Shown: piece by piece, positions 1-10,279 of the stretch
How positions within the stretch are numbered: position 1 is the first letter of the stretch
How the letters are laid out: every line of letters starts with the position of its first letter
Source: Emiliania huxleyi CCMP1516
Taxonomy: Eukaryota > Haptophyta > Isochrysidales > Noelaerhabdaceae
NCBI RefSeq assembly: GCF_000372725.1
Contig: NW_005201381.1
Coordinates: forward strand, 300,338 to 364,337
Length of the DNA stretch: 64,000 nucleotides
Direction: 5' to 3'
Notes under the pieces: generated by a model
Database searches by the model: none
What the model saw: only the letters and a program-made list of their open reading frames with translations
What the model was told of the DNA's origin: nothing
Made by a program: the position numbers and the translations under genes

Positions 1-82
1 GCCACCCTAGTCCCCGCCACCACCGCGGCCGCCGTTGCCTCCACCGCCTAGGCCCCCGCCGCCCTGGCATCCTCCAACCTAG

Positions 83-1420
83 CCTCCGCCGCCCTGGCCC
101 CCGCCACCGTCGCTGCCGCCCTCGCCTCCACCACCGTTGCCTCCACCGCCCTCGCCTCCTCCGCCATCGCCGCCGCCGCGGTCGCCGCCGCCATCGGCGC
201 CGCCGTCGCCGCCTCCGCCACCACCCTCGCCGCCACCGCCGCCGCCATCGCCGCCGCCACCGTCGCCGCCGCCGCCGTCGCCGCCGCCGCCCTCGCCACC
301 GCCATACCCGCCTGGTAAGGTACCTAAGCCGCCGCCTTCGCCACCGCCCTTTCCGCCGCCACCTTCGCCGCCACCGCCCTCTCCGCCACCCGCACCGCCG
401 CCGCCCTCGCCGCCGCCACCATCTCCGCCGCCGCCCTCACCGCCACCCGCCCCGCCGCCGCCCTCGCCACCGCCACCGTCGCCGCCACCACCCTCTCCGC
501 CGCCACCCTCCCCGAAACCCTCCCCTCCTCCACCCTCGCCGCCTCCGCCCTCGCCGCCTCCACCCTCGCCGCCGCCACACCCCCCACCCCCACCCCCACC
601 CTTCCCGCCACCCTCCCCGCCGCCACCGCCGACGATGGACATCTGCGGCACAGAGCCTTCGGTGTGTGCCGGCACGTTCACGGGCACCGAGCTGAATCTG
701 GTGGATCTGAGGCTGACTGGGACCATCCCGCCGGCGCTGGGCAAGCTCTCGCAGCTGCGGAGGCTCGCCCTCCACATCAATGCCCTCTCTGGCACGCTAC
801 CGCCGGAGCTCAGCGGTCTCTCGCAGCTGGAGTACATCAACATATACGACAACAAGATCTCGGGGACCATCCCTTCGGAGCTGGGCGCACTCTCGCAGCT
901 GAAGGAGCTCGGCCTCGACCACAACGCCCTCTCTGGCTCCGTGCCGAAGGAGCTCAACAAGCTCAACAAGCTGCAGTTGTCAGCCTGCGAGCTGGGCGGC
1001 ACGAATCACTACGCCTGCCCCTTTCCCGCTCTGCCAACGGTATGTATCGACTCGGACTACCCTCCACAATGCTCCTACCCGCCGCCATTGCCGCCGCCGT
1101 TGCCGCCGGTCCCCCCGCCGCCGCCGTCGCCGCCGAATAGGCCTTGCCCCGTCTGCCCCTCCGGCGACTTTGGCGACTCTGGTTCGGGCGACGTTGGCGG
1201 CATCTTTGGTGGAGCCCGTCGGGGAGCTCCGATGTGCCCGACCCCCGATGGCGGCGGCGGCGCTGAGACCTTTCCTTTATGGGCGGTGGGCGTGATTTTG
1301 GCGGGCGCATTCCTGGTCTGCTTTTGGGCCGGTTACTTGGTGGCGAAACGCAAGTACAAGACTGGCCGAGTCACCTTGAGGTTTATGAGACCCAGAATCG
1401 GCCGCAGAATGCGGATTTGA
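83..1420 (+). CDS. Pro-rich LRR membrane protein, 5' partial
   Basis: The frame is open from 83 to the TGA at 1418-1420. The first in-frame ATG is at 635, but the stretch before it encodes an uninterrupted PPPSPPP-type chain, so the N-terminus probably lies in an exon left of the window; a splice acceptor-like AG sits at 81-82. About four leucine-rich repeats of the LxxLxLxxNxLSGxxP type follow (roughly 700-975), then a Cys-containing cap, a second short Pro-rich hinge, a Gly/Ser segment, one membrane helix (LWAVGVILAGAFLVCFWAGY) and a short Arg/Lys-rich tail. Pherophorin-like Pro-rich stalks with LRRs are common in algal cell-surface proteins, so an extracellular recognition or wall role is likely but unproven. 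The opposite strand reads as a long Gly-rich ORF, which is only a shadow of the Pro codons. Confidence 0.72.
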   Translation, partial: PPPPWPPPPSLPPSPPPPLPPPPSPPPPSPPPRSPPPSAPPSPPPPPPSPPPPPPSPPPPSPPPPSPPPPSPPPYPPGKVPKPPPSPPPFPPPPSPPPPSPPPAPPPPSPPPPSPPPPSPPPAPPPPSPPPPSPPPPSPPPPSPKPSPPPPSPPPPSPPPPSPPPHPPPPPPPFPPPSPPPPPTMDICGTEPSVCAGTFTGTELNLVDLRLTGTIPPALGKLSQLRRLALHINALSGTLPPELSGLSQLEYINIYDNKISGTIPSELGALSQLKELGLDHNALSGSVPKELNKLNKLQLSACELGGTNHYACPFPALPTVCIDSDYPPQCSYPPPLPPPLPPVPPPPPSPPNRPCPVCPSGDFGDSGSGDVGGIFGGARRGAPMCPTPDGGGGAETFPLWAVGVILAGAFLVCFWAGYLVAKRKYKTGRVTLRFMRPRIGRRMRI

Positions 1421-2510
1421 CGTATGGAGTGGCGTCGAGAGGGGGAGGCGGATCTATCTACGTAGACAGTGGTGAGAGAGAGTCAGCGACACAAAATAGC
1501 TGTGTGTCGAAACGACGAACGAAACGGCCTGGCGCCCCCGCCACGAGCCGCCAAGCGAACACTGTGCCTGGTGCGGGAGAGGGACGTGGAGAGGGAGGGG
1601 GGATCTAAGCAACTCGCTGGGGCGGGCACACCGAGCCCCCGTCTCCGCCCGCCGCCCCGCCTCCCTCGCTGCGGCCCTCACCTGCCCCGCCTCGCCCCGC
1701 CTCTCAGACCCCCCCACATGGATTTTACAACCACGGCGAGAGAGCTTCGGTGAACGAGGGGGTGAACCGCGCCATCCCTCGATCGCCGTCCAAAGCTCGC
1801 TCGCTTCCGAGCTCTCGTGCGCGTAGGGCCTTTAGGGAGGGGCCTGAGAACCCCCGCCCCTCCCCCCTTTTCTCCCATTATTTAAAGCTAAACGTCGTCA
1901 AAAACAGGGGAAAGGAGTGTGTGGTGCTAGAGCCGTCTCCCACCCACGGTTTGCCCTCGGGCGAGGTCTGCTGGAGGTCTGCCTCTCCCTAGCTCTCGCG
2001 ACCGTCGCACAGCCCCGTCTCGCCCACTCTCGCAGCGACCTTCATGTCACCTCGCGGTCGTCCCACCCTAGCCTTGTTCACTCTCCTGCAGCGCCATCCA
2101 TCCCCTGTCTCATCGTTCTCATCGGCCTCGATGCGACGGCGCCGACTCTTCCCTTCCCTTTTGCCCTCGCGCTTCTCTCTCCTCTCGGCGTAACGTCGCT
2201 CTCCTCGCGTTGCCTGGACCCAGCTCCCAGCATGCCGGTGCAAAGCGTGGAAAATCTGAATTCTTTTTTTATGTTATCTCTTTGCAAACCTGCCTGGCTC
2301 GCCGGGCGCGCCGCGCATCCACACCGAGCGCCCCGAGCGCCCGCCCCGCGCCGCCTAACCCGCCCCGCCTCGCCCGCCCCCTCAACCGTTTGCGCGAAGA
2401 GAGCCGAAACACCGCACGCGCGGGGCCTCTGGCGTGCCGTTCGCGACTCTCGCCGCGGCCGGTGCGGACCGCGCGGTCCCTCGGAGCTGGTGCACGGCAG
2501 GCCCTGAGCG
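1421..2510. other. Gene-free stretch
   Basis: No ORF here has recognisable composition or family features. Short overlapping ORFs occur in all frames, as expected in GC-rich DNA. The first part would hold the 3' UTR of the LRR gene. Confidence 0.5.
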
Positions 2511-2680
2511 CTGAGGGAGGGTGTAGAGGATGTATAGAGTGTAGAGCGCTGTAGAGCTGTAGAGCTGGAGAGAGCGCTGTAGAGCTGTAGAGCTCTACAT
2601 CCGCCGCGGGACGAAGCGCCCAGATAAGCCTCCGTTGTAGAGCGATGTAGAGGCGCTCTACCTGAAATCTCTACAACACT
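2511..2680 (+). repeat. Solo TIR-like copy of the GTAGAG repeat element
   Basis: It begins CTGAGGGAGGGTGTAGAGG and continues as tandem GTAGAGCT units, then an ACATCCGCCGCG block and a tail ending near CTCTACAACA. The same arm forms the left terminal inverted repeat of the element at 21903-22883. No partner arm is found nearby, so this is a solo end or a deletion remnant. Confidence 0.7.
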
Positions 2681-4320
2681 AGTTTCACTCGGATTCACTC
2701 CTATGCACCTTCGCGCTTCGGCGAGGGTACATTGGTGCGTATAACGGAGAGTCACGGAATCGCGCGCCTCCACTAGGAAGGGTTACGCAGTATCCCTGAC
2801 ATCCCCGTGGGGTCCTGCCACTGAAGGCGGAGGGTTGGGACTCAAACAGCTTGGGTATACTACAGGAGGGAGGGAACCTCGACGTCCTGCAGCCGCCCGC
2901 GGCGCCGTAGGTCAAGGGGTTACCCCCGAGGGCACCACTACCGCCCGTGCCGCCACCATGCCCGCCTCCCCCGCCACCGCCTCCACCCCCGCCGCCGGCG
3001 TGGCCGTCACCGCACGGATCCTCACGGACCCTGGGGAACCCAACGCCGCCCCGTCGGCGGCTGGAGTACCAGGGGGAGTGGACCGGGGGAGGGGAAGGCA
3101 AGCGCCGCGAGGGGGCGGCGGATCCCGGCGAGCCGGAAGGCCGGGACCGGAGGGCCCCGGGGGGAGGCTGGGAGCTGGATTCAGCTCGTCGAAGGATTCA
3201 GCTGTGAGTCGACATTCTTAGCTTTTAGCCCCCCTCCGGGACAGAACCCACCCGTACACAGGAGAGATGGGACTGCGCCCCGCCCCTGCCCTGACTGCAC
3301 AGGATAGCGTGCCCCGCGCCGATAACGGCGACACATGAGGGACACTGCGCAAGGAGGGGGTGCGAAGGCTTTTTTCTTTGTCTTCTTGGGGGCATCCCAT
3401 GACAAAAAACGACAACGCACCAGGCGATCTGCCTGAGAACGCGAGTTCGAATCGTAGGAGGCACCTAGAGCAACAATTGAGCCCGCTCAGGTGTGAACAA
3501 AAAATTAGTGGGGTCAACCCGCCATTTCGAACCGGGGGCCACTCGATTGCAGAGAGATCCCCAGCCGACGTCGGCTGGATAGATTATGGCTGAACCGGGA
3601 GCGTTCAAGCGGCGGCCCATACCCGTAGCACATTACCGGGGGTATTCACACACACACACCGACGCCCGAAGTGCCAAGAAGGACGTCATCAGCACGAAAC
3701 CTCGGAAAAAGGCCATGGTCGCCGTGAGAACATTCCCCCGAGAAGCTAAAAAAAAAAGCACAACCGACCCTCCCTCCCTGGTTCCCCCCGCCAAATGTCG
3801 CCGTCCTCGGGGCATGCTATCCTGTATAAGTAGGGCAGGTGGGGGAGGGGGGCAGTCCCTTTGACGTATGTATCTCTGGGTTCTGTCTCTAAGCGTCGGA
3901 GGCAAGGGCGAAGCTAAGAATATTTAATTTTTGTCTTCTTGGGGGAATGTTCTCTCGGCGCCCATGGCCTTCTGAGGTGCCGTCCTTTTTCTTGGCACTT
4001 CCGGTGCGCCCCGGCGGCCTCCTGCACGGCGGCCGCCGGGGCCGGTTTGGACTGTGTTTGTGGCCCGGTGTGTGTCCGTGTGTGTCAAATTCCCCCGGTA
4101 TGCTAAATAGGTCGCCCGCCGCCCGGCTCCCTCCTCCCTCCCAGCCTCTTTCGCCGAGTGCTGCCGCCCCGCGAGCGGGAGGCCCCCGGTTCGAAACCTA
4201 GTCGACCCTTATAATTTCGATCAGCTGTGAGTCGAAGGAGGTGAGAGACGAGCTGACTCGGCCTCTGCGAGTGGAGTCGGGGCATACGAGCCCGCCGTGG
4301 GGAGACTCGTCGCGGCGGCA
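2681..4320. other. Gene-free stretch with short repeats
   Basis: No gene is supported. Two related motifs (TTTGTCTTCTTGGGGG) occur near 3375 and 3932. T-loop-like TTCGAA motifs at about 3452 and 4187 were examined, but no tRNA fold could be completed around them. Confidence 0.5.
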
Positions 4321-4324
4321 ACCG

Positions 4325-4520
4325 GACCATCATGTGCATGCACATGCACATGCACATGCCATGCACATGCACATGCACATGCACATGCACATGCACATGA
4401 CATGACAACAACATGCACATGCACATGCACATGCTACATGTGCATGCACATTCATGCACAACATGCACATGCGCATGTACATGTTGTGCATGTGTGTTGT
4501 TGTTGGTGCATGTCATGTGC
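4325..4520. repeat. (CATGCA)n microsatellite tract
   Basis: Nearly uninterrupted CATGCA/ACATGC hexamers with small interruptions, partly self-complementary. The same hexamer family fills the intron at about 54895-54991. Confidence 0.9.
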
Positions 4521-4850
4521 ATGTGCGATCGAACTTACATCGAAACGAAATAATAGAGGTAAGTAAAGGTAATAAGGTAGAGCGTAACAACTTCGCCACA
4601 CACACACAAAACTCGAGAGGGGACGAGACACGAAAGGTTGCCAGGTAGACGTCGGTGGTGGTGGTGCTGGTCGTGGTGGCTTCATGCTTGAGGCGTAGAG
4701 CCACGTACTAGAGGCTACACGTAGAGGCTTGGACCTTGCGTGTTGGGCTTGGGGTCGCGCTTGGTGGGGTGGTGTTGGCTGTGGAGGCTGGAGCAGTGCA
4801 GGTCGGTTGGGCTTGGGGCATGGGGCAAGGGGGAGCGTCCAGAGAGGATA
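4521..4850. other. Gene-free stretch
   Basis: GT/GG-rich sequence with no supported coding region or RNA gene. Confidence 0.4.
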
Positions 4851-5041
4851 TCTCATGTGAAGATACAAAACCGAGTTGCCTGACGGGGGTCGGGGCTCGG
4901 GCCCTCGCGCGTCGCGGGGTACGTGGTAGGACCTGGTCCTGGACGGAGGACGGCGTCCTCCGTTGCTCCGAGCTCCGTCCAGCTGGGTGTGCCGGGCCGT
5001 CACGCGTCAGGCAACTCGGTTTTGTATATCTTCACATGAGA
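4851..5041. mobile_element. MITE-like element, 191 bp, ~35-bp inverted ends
   Basis: The left arm at 4851-4885 (TCTCATGTGAAGATA, CAAAACCGAGTTGCC, TGACG) is matched in reverse complement at about 5005-5041 with a two-base insertion. The core is GC-rich and itself partly palindromic (GGACGGAGGACGGCGTCCTCC region). No ORF is inside. Size and structure fit a miniature inverted-repeat element. I could not settle a target-site duplication, so the family is unknown. Confidence 0.75.
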
Positions 5042-5381
5042 TCTCCTCTAGCTCTATGGTGCACGGGCCTCCGTTATAATCAACTTTATCGTTTTTAGTG
5101 CTGACATGATGTGCTTAATTTGTCCTACTGTGTATATCCCCTCCAGTCTGCTTCACGCAAGCACCGAGAGGTGCGATGCGACGCCGTCCCGAAAGGCGGA
5201 GAGCTCTCGCACCGCCTTATCTTCGATCCGGCTCTGGACGCGGTAGTTCGCCTCGATGCGGCGACTCGCCTACGGAGACGCGTGCACGACGAGTTCGGGG
5301 ACAAGTGCGGGACACGACTGCGCCGTCTCTCGACGAAGTCGCCGCGTCGATGCGGCGCTCCTTAGCCTCCCGCTCGCGGAC

Positions 5382-6857
5382 CTACAGAAAGAGGGCTCCG
5401 CGACGGCTCATGGAGCGCGCTCTTGGCACGCGCGTTGGCCTCCCGCTCGCTCGGACCGACCACGGCATCCACGGCGGCTGGAGCGTGCGGAGGCTCTCCA
5501 CGGCGGCGGCGGCGCGGGCGCGGTCGCGGGTCAGTGCCAGAGCCTCGCGCGCCTCTGCCTGCTTGCTGGGCGACGGCTTGCGAGGCGACGGTTTGCCGGG
5601 GGAGGCGGGCGCCTTTTGGAGCCAGCGCGGCTCGAGGTCGAGGTAGGCTGGCCTCTCCTCCTGCGGACGAGGCGGCGCGGCGACTTCTCTCCCCTCACGG
5701 CGCCCGCGCGGCCTCCTCTCCCCTCGCGGCGACTGCGCGCCGGCGGAGCGCGCTCGGTGTTGCGGGCGCGGCTGCGGGCAGGAAGGGCGCGGGCGGCTGG
5801 GGCGCCGGTGCGAGTGCGGGTGCGGGGCACTCGCGCGCGCGGCAGGGAGGGCGCAGCGGAGTCGCCTCACCTCGAGCAGCACTGCAGGCCGCTCGGGTGC
5901 CGTGTAGTGCAGCCTCCGCGCGGCGCCGCCCGCGGCGGGGTGGGCTGCAGACCGAGCGGTTGCCTTGGTGAGCAGAGCGGCCGCCCCTTCCCCGTGGACG
6001 GAGAGAGGGCACTTGAAGCCGGACGCCCACGGCCTCCAGCCGGGTCGATGGGCGAGGGGCGCGCCGCGCTGCCGCCGCCGCCGCCTCTCGCCCTCCTGCT
6101 CGCCCTGCCCCTCCTCCAGCGGACGCCGACTCTGCCGCGGCTCCGCCTCGGCGGCGGCAGAGGCACCAGCCGCTGCGACCGGAGCCCAGACCAACGGCTC
6201 GTGCGGGTCCGCCGGCAACGCAGCCTGCCGAGAGGAGTACTGCCACCTCGGCTGCCGTAGCGGCGCGGACTGCGCGCTGCGGCGCGGCGCGGGCGCGGGG
6301 CGGCGCGCTGCGGACGAGGCGCCCCTTCGTCGTAGGAGCGCGGGCCGCAGCCGCAGCGCCGATGCCGCGGTCTGCTTCTCATGCAGCTCCAGCGGCCTCA
6401 ACTGGAGCTGCCCGAGGCCGACCGCCGCCTCATTCGCGCCTCTGTCGCCCGCCTCGCCGCCGCCGCCGACGCCGACGCCGGGTCTGCCCGGCGAAGGGGC
6501 GGCCTCGGCCTCGTCGGCACAGGCCCTTGGCGCTGCCGCGCCGACCGACCGCTCGATCCTGTGGCGCAGCGCTGAGAATCGGGAGGAGAGGCCATGCAAG
6601 TCGTCGCCGGGAAGCCTCGGCGCTGCTCTGGGCACGGTCCGCCTCGGGCTCGGTGCTTGGAGGTCCATCGTCTCGCAGAATTGCGGGATCTGGCGAGCCG
6701 TGGCGGCGGCGACTGCGTCGCTCGCGCCGGGCTTGAGACCCCTGTTGGGTCCGTCGAGGAGCGCTGCGTAGCGACGAAGCGGCTTGCGGTCGAGGATTAC
6801 CGGGCCGGCGCAGCGGGTGATGGCAGGGTTGGCATACAGGACTACGGCGGCCGGCAT
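5382..6857 (-). CDS. Hypothetical basic low-complexity protein
   Basis: A single open frame of 491 residues starts at a genuine ATG (6857). The N-terminal ~120 residues look like ordinary protein (mixed hydrophobic and polar, with IPQFCETMDLQ). The middle is Ala/Arg/Gly-rich, and the C-terminal ~90 residues are a Lys/Arg/Glu-rich, possibly helical stretch. No family is recognised. GC-rich DNA makes long open frames by chance, and competing ORFs overlap on both strands, so introns or another frame may carry the real product for part of it. No regulatory signal is evident. Confidence 0.4.
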   Translation of the reverse strand: MPAAVVLYANPAITRCAGPVILDRKPLRRYAALLDGPNRGLKPGASDAVAAATARQIPQFCETMDLQAPSPRRTVPRAAPRLPGDDLHGLSSRFSALRHRIERSVGAAAPRACADEAEAAPSPGRPGVGVGGGGEAGDRGANEAAVGLGQLQLRPLELHEKQTAASALRLRPALLRRRGASSAARRPAPAPRRSAQSAPLRQPRWQYSSRQAALPADPHEPLVWAPVAAAGASAAAEAEPRQSRRPLEEGQGEQEGERRRRRQRGAPLAHRPGWRPWASGFKCPLSVHGEGAAALLTKATARSAAHPAAGGAARRLHYTAPERPAVLLEVRRLRCALPAARASAPHPHSHRRPSRPRPSCPQPRPQHRARSAGAQSPRGERRPRGRREGREVAAPPRPQEERPAYLDLEPRWLQKAPASPGKPSPRKPSPSKQAEAREALALTRDRARAAAAVESLRTLQPPWMPWSVRASGRPTRVPRARSMSRRGALFL

Positions 6858-7268
6858 GACGATGCGTCGGAGGGGAGAGGGAGAGGGAGAGGTGGCAGGC
6901 GAAGGGGCAGTGCTGGTCGAATTGAACTTCGCCGACGAGCGCTCAAAAAAAGAGAATAATCGGGTGGCACGACAACGGCTGGAAAACCCCGGTATACCTG
7001 GAAAATACCTGGGTATCGTGCCGATTTCCTCAATTTTGCCCCAGATTTTGCCCCAGACCAGCTCTCAGACTGAGAGAGAGATTTTTATTTGTTTTTTCAG
7101 ACTCAGGGAAACTCGCGAGTTTCCCGAGGGAAACTCGAGAGAAACAGAATGGAGCACCAAACACCCTCTGGTTTCCCTGGAAACTTCCGGAAACGCAAAG
7201 TGCTGGGGACCCTAGGCTGGTTTCCCTCTGGGTTGCCGGAAACCCTCGGAAAGGCCAACTCCTGTGTA
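6858..7268. other. Gene-free stretch with short palindromes
   Basis: It contains CCGGTATACC/TACCTGG-type short inverted motifs around 6975-7015, similar to those inside the repeats at about 17640-17720 and 41395-41470, and AACTCGCGAGTTTCCC palindromic pieces near 7110. Confidence 0.4.
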
Positions 7269-7739
7269 CAGTGGGTTGCGGGCATTAAGAAAACAGGATG
7301 CCGCGGATCGCCGCCGTTTCTAATCCTTTCCACAGCCCTCATCCACCCCACGCCGTGGTTTCTTAGCTCCGGCCGGCACTCAAGCCAGAGCCGGCCCGAC
7401 CGAAGGAAGGAGTTTTACTCGAGTAGGTGAGAGGAAAGCTGCGGTCCGCGAGGGCGATGCCAGAGTCTGCCGCCGAGTCGGCTCTCTGGATGTGACGGGA
7501 AGACGCACACACGCCTCCATCCACTCCACACAGAACACCGCAGACTTGAAAAGTGACAAGTGCGCGCGCCGCAGGCGAAGAGAAATTTTGAGCTGCAGCT
7601 GGGGCTCCCTCCCGTTCACACTCGTATCTGGCCTTTTCTCGGGGCCGCGCCTGCGGCGCGCCGTGGTTTCTTAGATTTTTGCGGAAATCGGTTGGTAGGG
7701 TTTCTTATGCCACGTTTTCTTAATGCCCGCAACCCACTG
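7269..7739. mobile_element. Tc1/mariner-like non-autonomous element, 471 bp
   Basis: Perfect inverted ends of about 25 bp start CAGTGGGTTGCGGGCATTAA at 7269 and are mirrored to 7739. The element is flanked on both sides by TA (7267-7268 and 7740-7741), the target duplication of the Tc1/mariner superfamily, whose ends often begin CAGT. A second internal motif, CCGTGGTTTCTTAG, occurs twice (about 7352 and 7661). No transposase frame is present, so it is a MITE mobilised in trans. Confidence 0.85.
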
Positions 7740-7756
7740 TATGTTGTCCTGTGTAC

Positions 7757-7822
7757 GTACTTTTAGCTTACTGGGAGAAAAGAGAGAGGGGGTTGTGTTC
7801 TCTAGGCCCCTCAGGGCCCTAC
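7757..7822 (+). repeat. 66-bp dispersed repeat, copy 1
   Basis: It starts GTACTTTTAGCTTACTGGG and ends AGGGCCCTAC. A copy of equal length with two differences that I can see lies at 59471-59536. Its nature is unknown. This copy lies just upstream of the CAP-Gly gene. Confidence 0.8.
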
Positions 7823-7884
7823 TGTTTGATACAGTTGTATCTGATTCCTACACGTCGAACCGTGCAGCAGCCTGTGGAAACTCG

Positions 7885-10000
7885 ATGCCAGACCTGCGCG
7901 CCGCCGCCGGCAGCGCGCTCAAGGCGCTCGGCGGGGGCAGCAGCGCGGCGCTCGGCGGCGGCGGCGCGTCGTCGTGGGAGACGTCGCTCGCATCGCTGCC
8001 GCGGCTCATCAGCGAGTCGTCTGCGGCGGAGCTGCGGGCGGCGCAGCCCGCGCTCACGGCGGCGACTCGGCCGGCGCTGCTGTGCGGCCGGCCGGGTGTG
8101 GTGGGGGCGGCGTGCGCGGTGGTGCTCGCGGGCGTGCGGCGCGGCGACGCCGAGGGCGATGCGCTCGCGATCGACCTGCTCCCGCCCGTGCTCGACCAGG
8201 CGACGTCCTTTGGCGGGGCGTCGCCGTTTGCAGACGTGTGCCACTGCTGCGCGCTCGACTGCCTGATGCTGCTGCCTCGCGCGGCCGCCGTGGCGGTGGC
8301 GCTGCACCCGGGCCGCACACTCGCCTCCGCCAACCAGGCCGCGACTCGCCGCCGGCTCGAGACGCTCCTCCTCGTACTGTCGCGCCAGCCCGCCGCGGCG
8401 GCGGACCGCCTCCACCATGAGCTCGCGGCAGACGCACTTGTCAAGCGGCGCGCGCCGGCGGTGGCCACGGAGCTCGAGTCGCTCCTCACCGACGCGCGCT
8501 GCCCCAGCCTCGAGCTCTGCCGCCACGCATACCTCGCCCTCACCGAGCGGTGCCCCCGCGTCGGCGCACAGCGGCTCGCCAAGCTGCCACATCGCGTCCA
8601 GATCGGGCTGCGCACCACCGCTGCAGAGCGCTCGGCGCCGCTCGGCCCGCCCCTCCTCCCGCCGCCGCCGCCGCCGCCGCCCGCCGCACAACTCGAGCTC
8701 GTGCAGGCGAGATGTAGCCGAGATGCAGCCGAGATGCAGCCGAGGTGCAGCCGAGGTGCAGCCGAGGTGCAGCCGAGGTGCAGCGGAGGTGCAGCGGAGG
8801 TGCAGCCGAGGTGCAGCCGAGGTGCAGCGGAGGTGCAGCCGAGGTGCAGCCGAGGTGCAGCCGGGGTGCAGCCGAGGTGCAGCCGGGGTGCAGCCGAGGT
8901 GTAGCCGAGATACGCTGGCCGAAGAAGGCCCGAGATGCAGGATTGCACCCCGGCACAGCCGAGACACAGCCGAGATCCAGGCGATTGCCGTGCATCCTTC
9001 CCGGAATTTCCCGGACCCTTCCCGGACCCTTCCCGGACCCTTCCCGGACCCTTCCCGGACCCTTCCCAGACCCTTCCCGGACCCTTCCCAGACCCCTCCC
9101 CCGCAGGCTCTCGCCCGCGGCTGCGTGGCGCGGCTGCGGCTGCGGCGGCTACGCGCCTTTCTGGACGAGGCGACAGTGGGCGACGCCGTGGCGCTGCTCC
9201 CGCGCGGCCATGACGGCCTCCGCCGAGGCTCCGGGTTGCTGCAGCCTCGCGGGCACGCCGGCACGATTGTGTGGCGCGGACGGACTGACCTCGCGCCCGG
9301 CGAGTGGTTTGGAGTGTGCCTTGCTCTGCCCGCGGGGAGGCACGACGGGGCGCTGCGCGGCCGGCGCTACTTCCGGTGCCCGCCCCGCCACGGGCTCCTG
9401 GTACGCGGGTCGGAGATCCTGCCGCCGCCGGCGGGCGGCGCGTCCGACCCCCGCCCGCAGGGCCTGTCTCTCGGCCACGGAAGCGGCGGCAAGCCGCCGG
9501 TACGCCTTTCGTCAAAGAGCGGCGCCCCCCTTGACGGCGGCGGCGGCGTCGGCGGGGACGACGACGGGACGCGCCCCCGAGGCAGGTGGGGACGCCCCGC
9601 CCTCCCCTTTGGAAGCCCATCCCGTGCCCTACCGAGGTCCCCCCCCCCCCGAGGGGTCCCCGCGCCTCCTGTTCAGGAGTCCCCCCCCCCCCCCCCCCTC
9701 CCTCCCTCCCTCCCTCCACCCTCCGGCAGCACCGGCAGCACCGGCGGGTCATGCGGCTCCGCCTCGTCCGCCGCCTCGTCGTCCGCCTCGGCTGACCTCG
9801 ACCTCGCACAGCACGCGACGAGGGGAGAGCTCCTCCAGCGGCTCGAAGAGGCGACCCACTCCTTCAGCGAGGCGCTCGAGGCCCAAGCGGACCCCTCCCC
9901 CTCAGGCGCCGGGCGGGCCGAGGCGATGGCGCGGCTGATGGCAGCGGCCAACGAGCAGACCCTGCTCACGCGTCGGCTGCAGCAGATGGTACTGGAGTGA
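7885..10000 (+). CDS. CAP-Gly domain protein, probably microtubule-associated
   Basis: Exon 1 runs 7885-8706 (ATG at 7885). Exon 2 runs from 9107 to the TGA ending at 10000. The intron between (GCGAG...GCAG, phase 0; a GT six bases upstream would also keep frame) is filled with two minisatellites. A further possible in-frame intron lies at 9586-9729. Read without that second intron, the product is about 571 residues. Residues 1-274 are Ala/Leu-rich helical sequence resembling armadillo/TOG-like repeats. Exon 2 contains a CAP-Gly domain: GTIVWRGRTDLAPGEWFGVC, then DGALRGRRYFRCPPRHGLLV, with the Gly-rich core and the family's YF-CPP-HGLFV-like signature. A short helical tail (LQRLEEATHSFSEALEAQ) ends the protein. 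CAP-Gly domains bind tubulin and EB tails, so a cytoskeletal plus-end or tubulin-cofactor role is likely. The partner is unknown. Confidence 0.8.
8707..9106 (+). repeat. Intron filled by two minisatellites
   Basis: First block (about 8708-8910): ten-base GTGCAGCCGA-type units. Second block (about 9000-9100): CCCGGACCCTT units. Both lie inside the CAP-Gly intron. Read in frame they make artefactual Cys/Gln- or Pro-rich ORFs. Confidence 0.85.
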
Positions 10001-10279
10001 GTTTTGATCCGTGAGTCTGAGCCGGAGCCGCGGTGGGCGGAGCGGGCATATCGGATAGTTCTTTAACGCGTAACGCCGATAGCTGTGTGGTCTGTGATGA
10101 GAGTGTGTTAACACAGTGCGCGCCAATTGAGCCTGGTTTTGCTTAGGGGGGCCGGCGAGGGTTTTGCTTATAGGCGGGCCGGCCGAGGGTTCAGCCGGTG
10201 AAGGCTTCAGGATCAGGAGGTGTAGCAGGGATAGGCGGGCCAGCAAAAAAGAATCAAAAAAGCCGACCAGCCGTGTACC

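Noticed and set aside
79-1002. 307-codon Gly-rich ORF on the minus strand
   Set aside because: It is the complement of the Pro-rich stalk and LRRs of the plus-strand gene; it has no ATG support or family feature.
4100-4205. tRNA gene suggested by CCCGGTTCGAAACC
   Set aside because: No acceptor stem, D-arm or anticodon arm could be completed around the T-loop-like motif. The same applies to the TTCGAATC near 3452.
4297-4566. HAHAHA / CTCTCT-type peptides
   Set aside because: Translation of the CATGCA microsatellite.
5256-6260. Plus-strand Arg-rich ORF opposite 5382-6857
   Set aside because: No ATG-led protein-like segment; the composition reflects GC-rich codon shadows.
8702-8930. Possible CRISPR-like or Cys-rich coding repeat
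   Set aside because: The units are contiguous ten-base minisatellites without spacers, inside an intron.
7848-9809. 653-codon minus-strand ORF opposite the CAP-Gly gene
   Set aside because: Arg/Gly/Ala-rich shadow; the plus strand has a clear CAP-Gly domain and splice sites.
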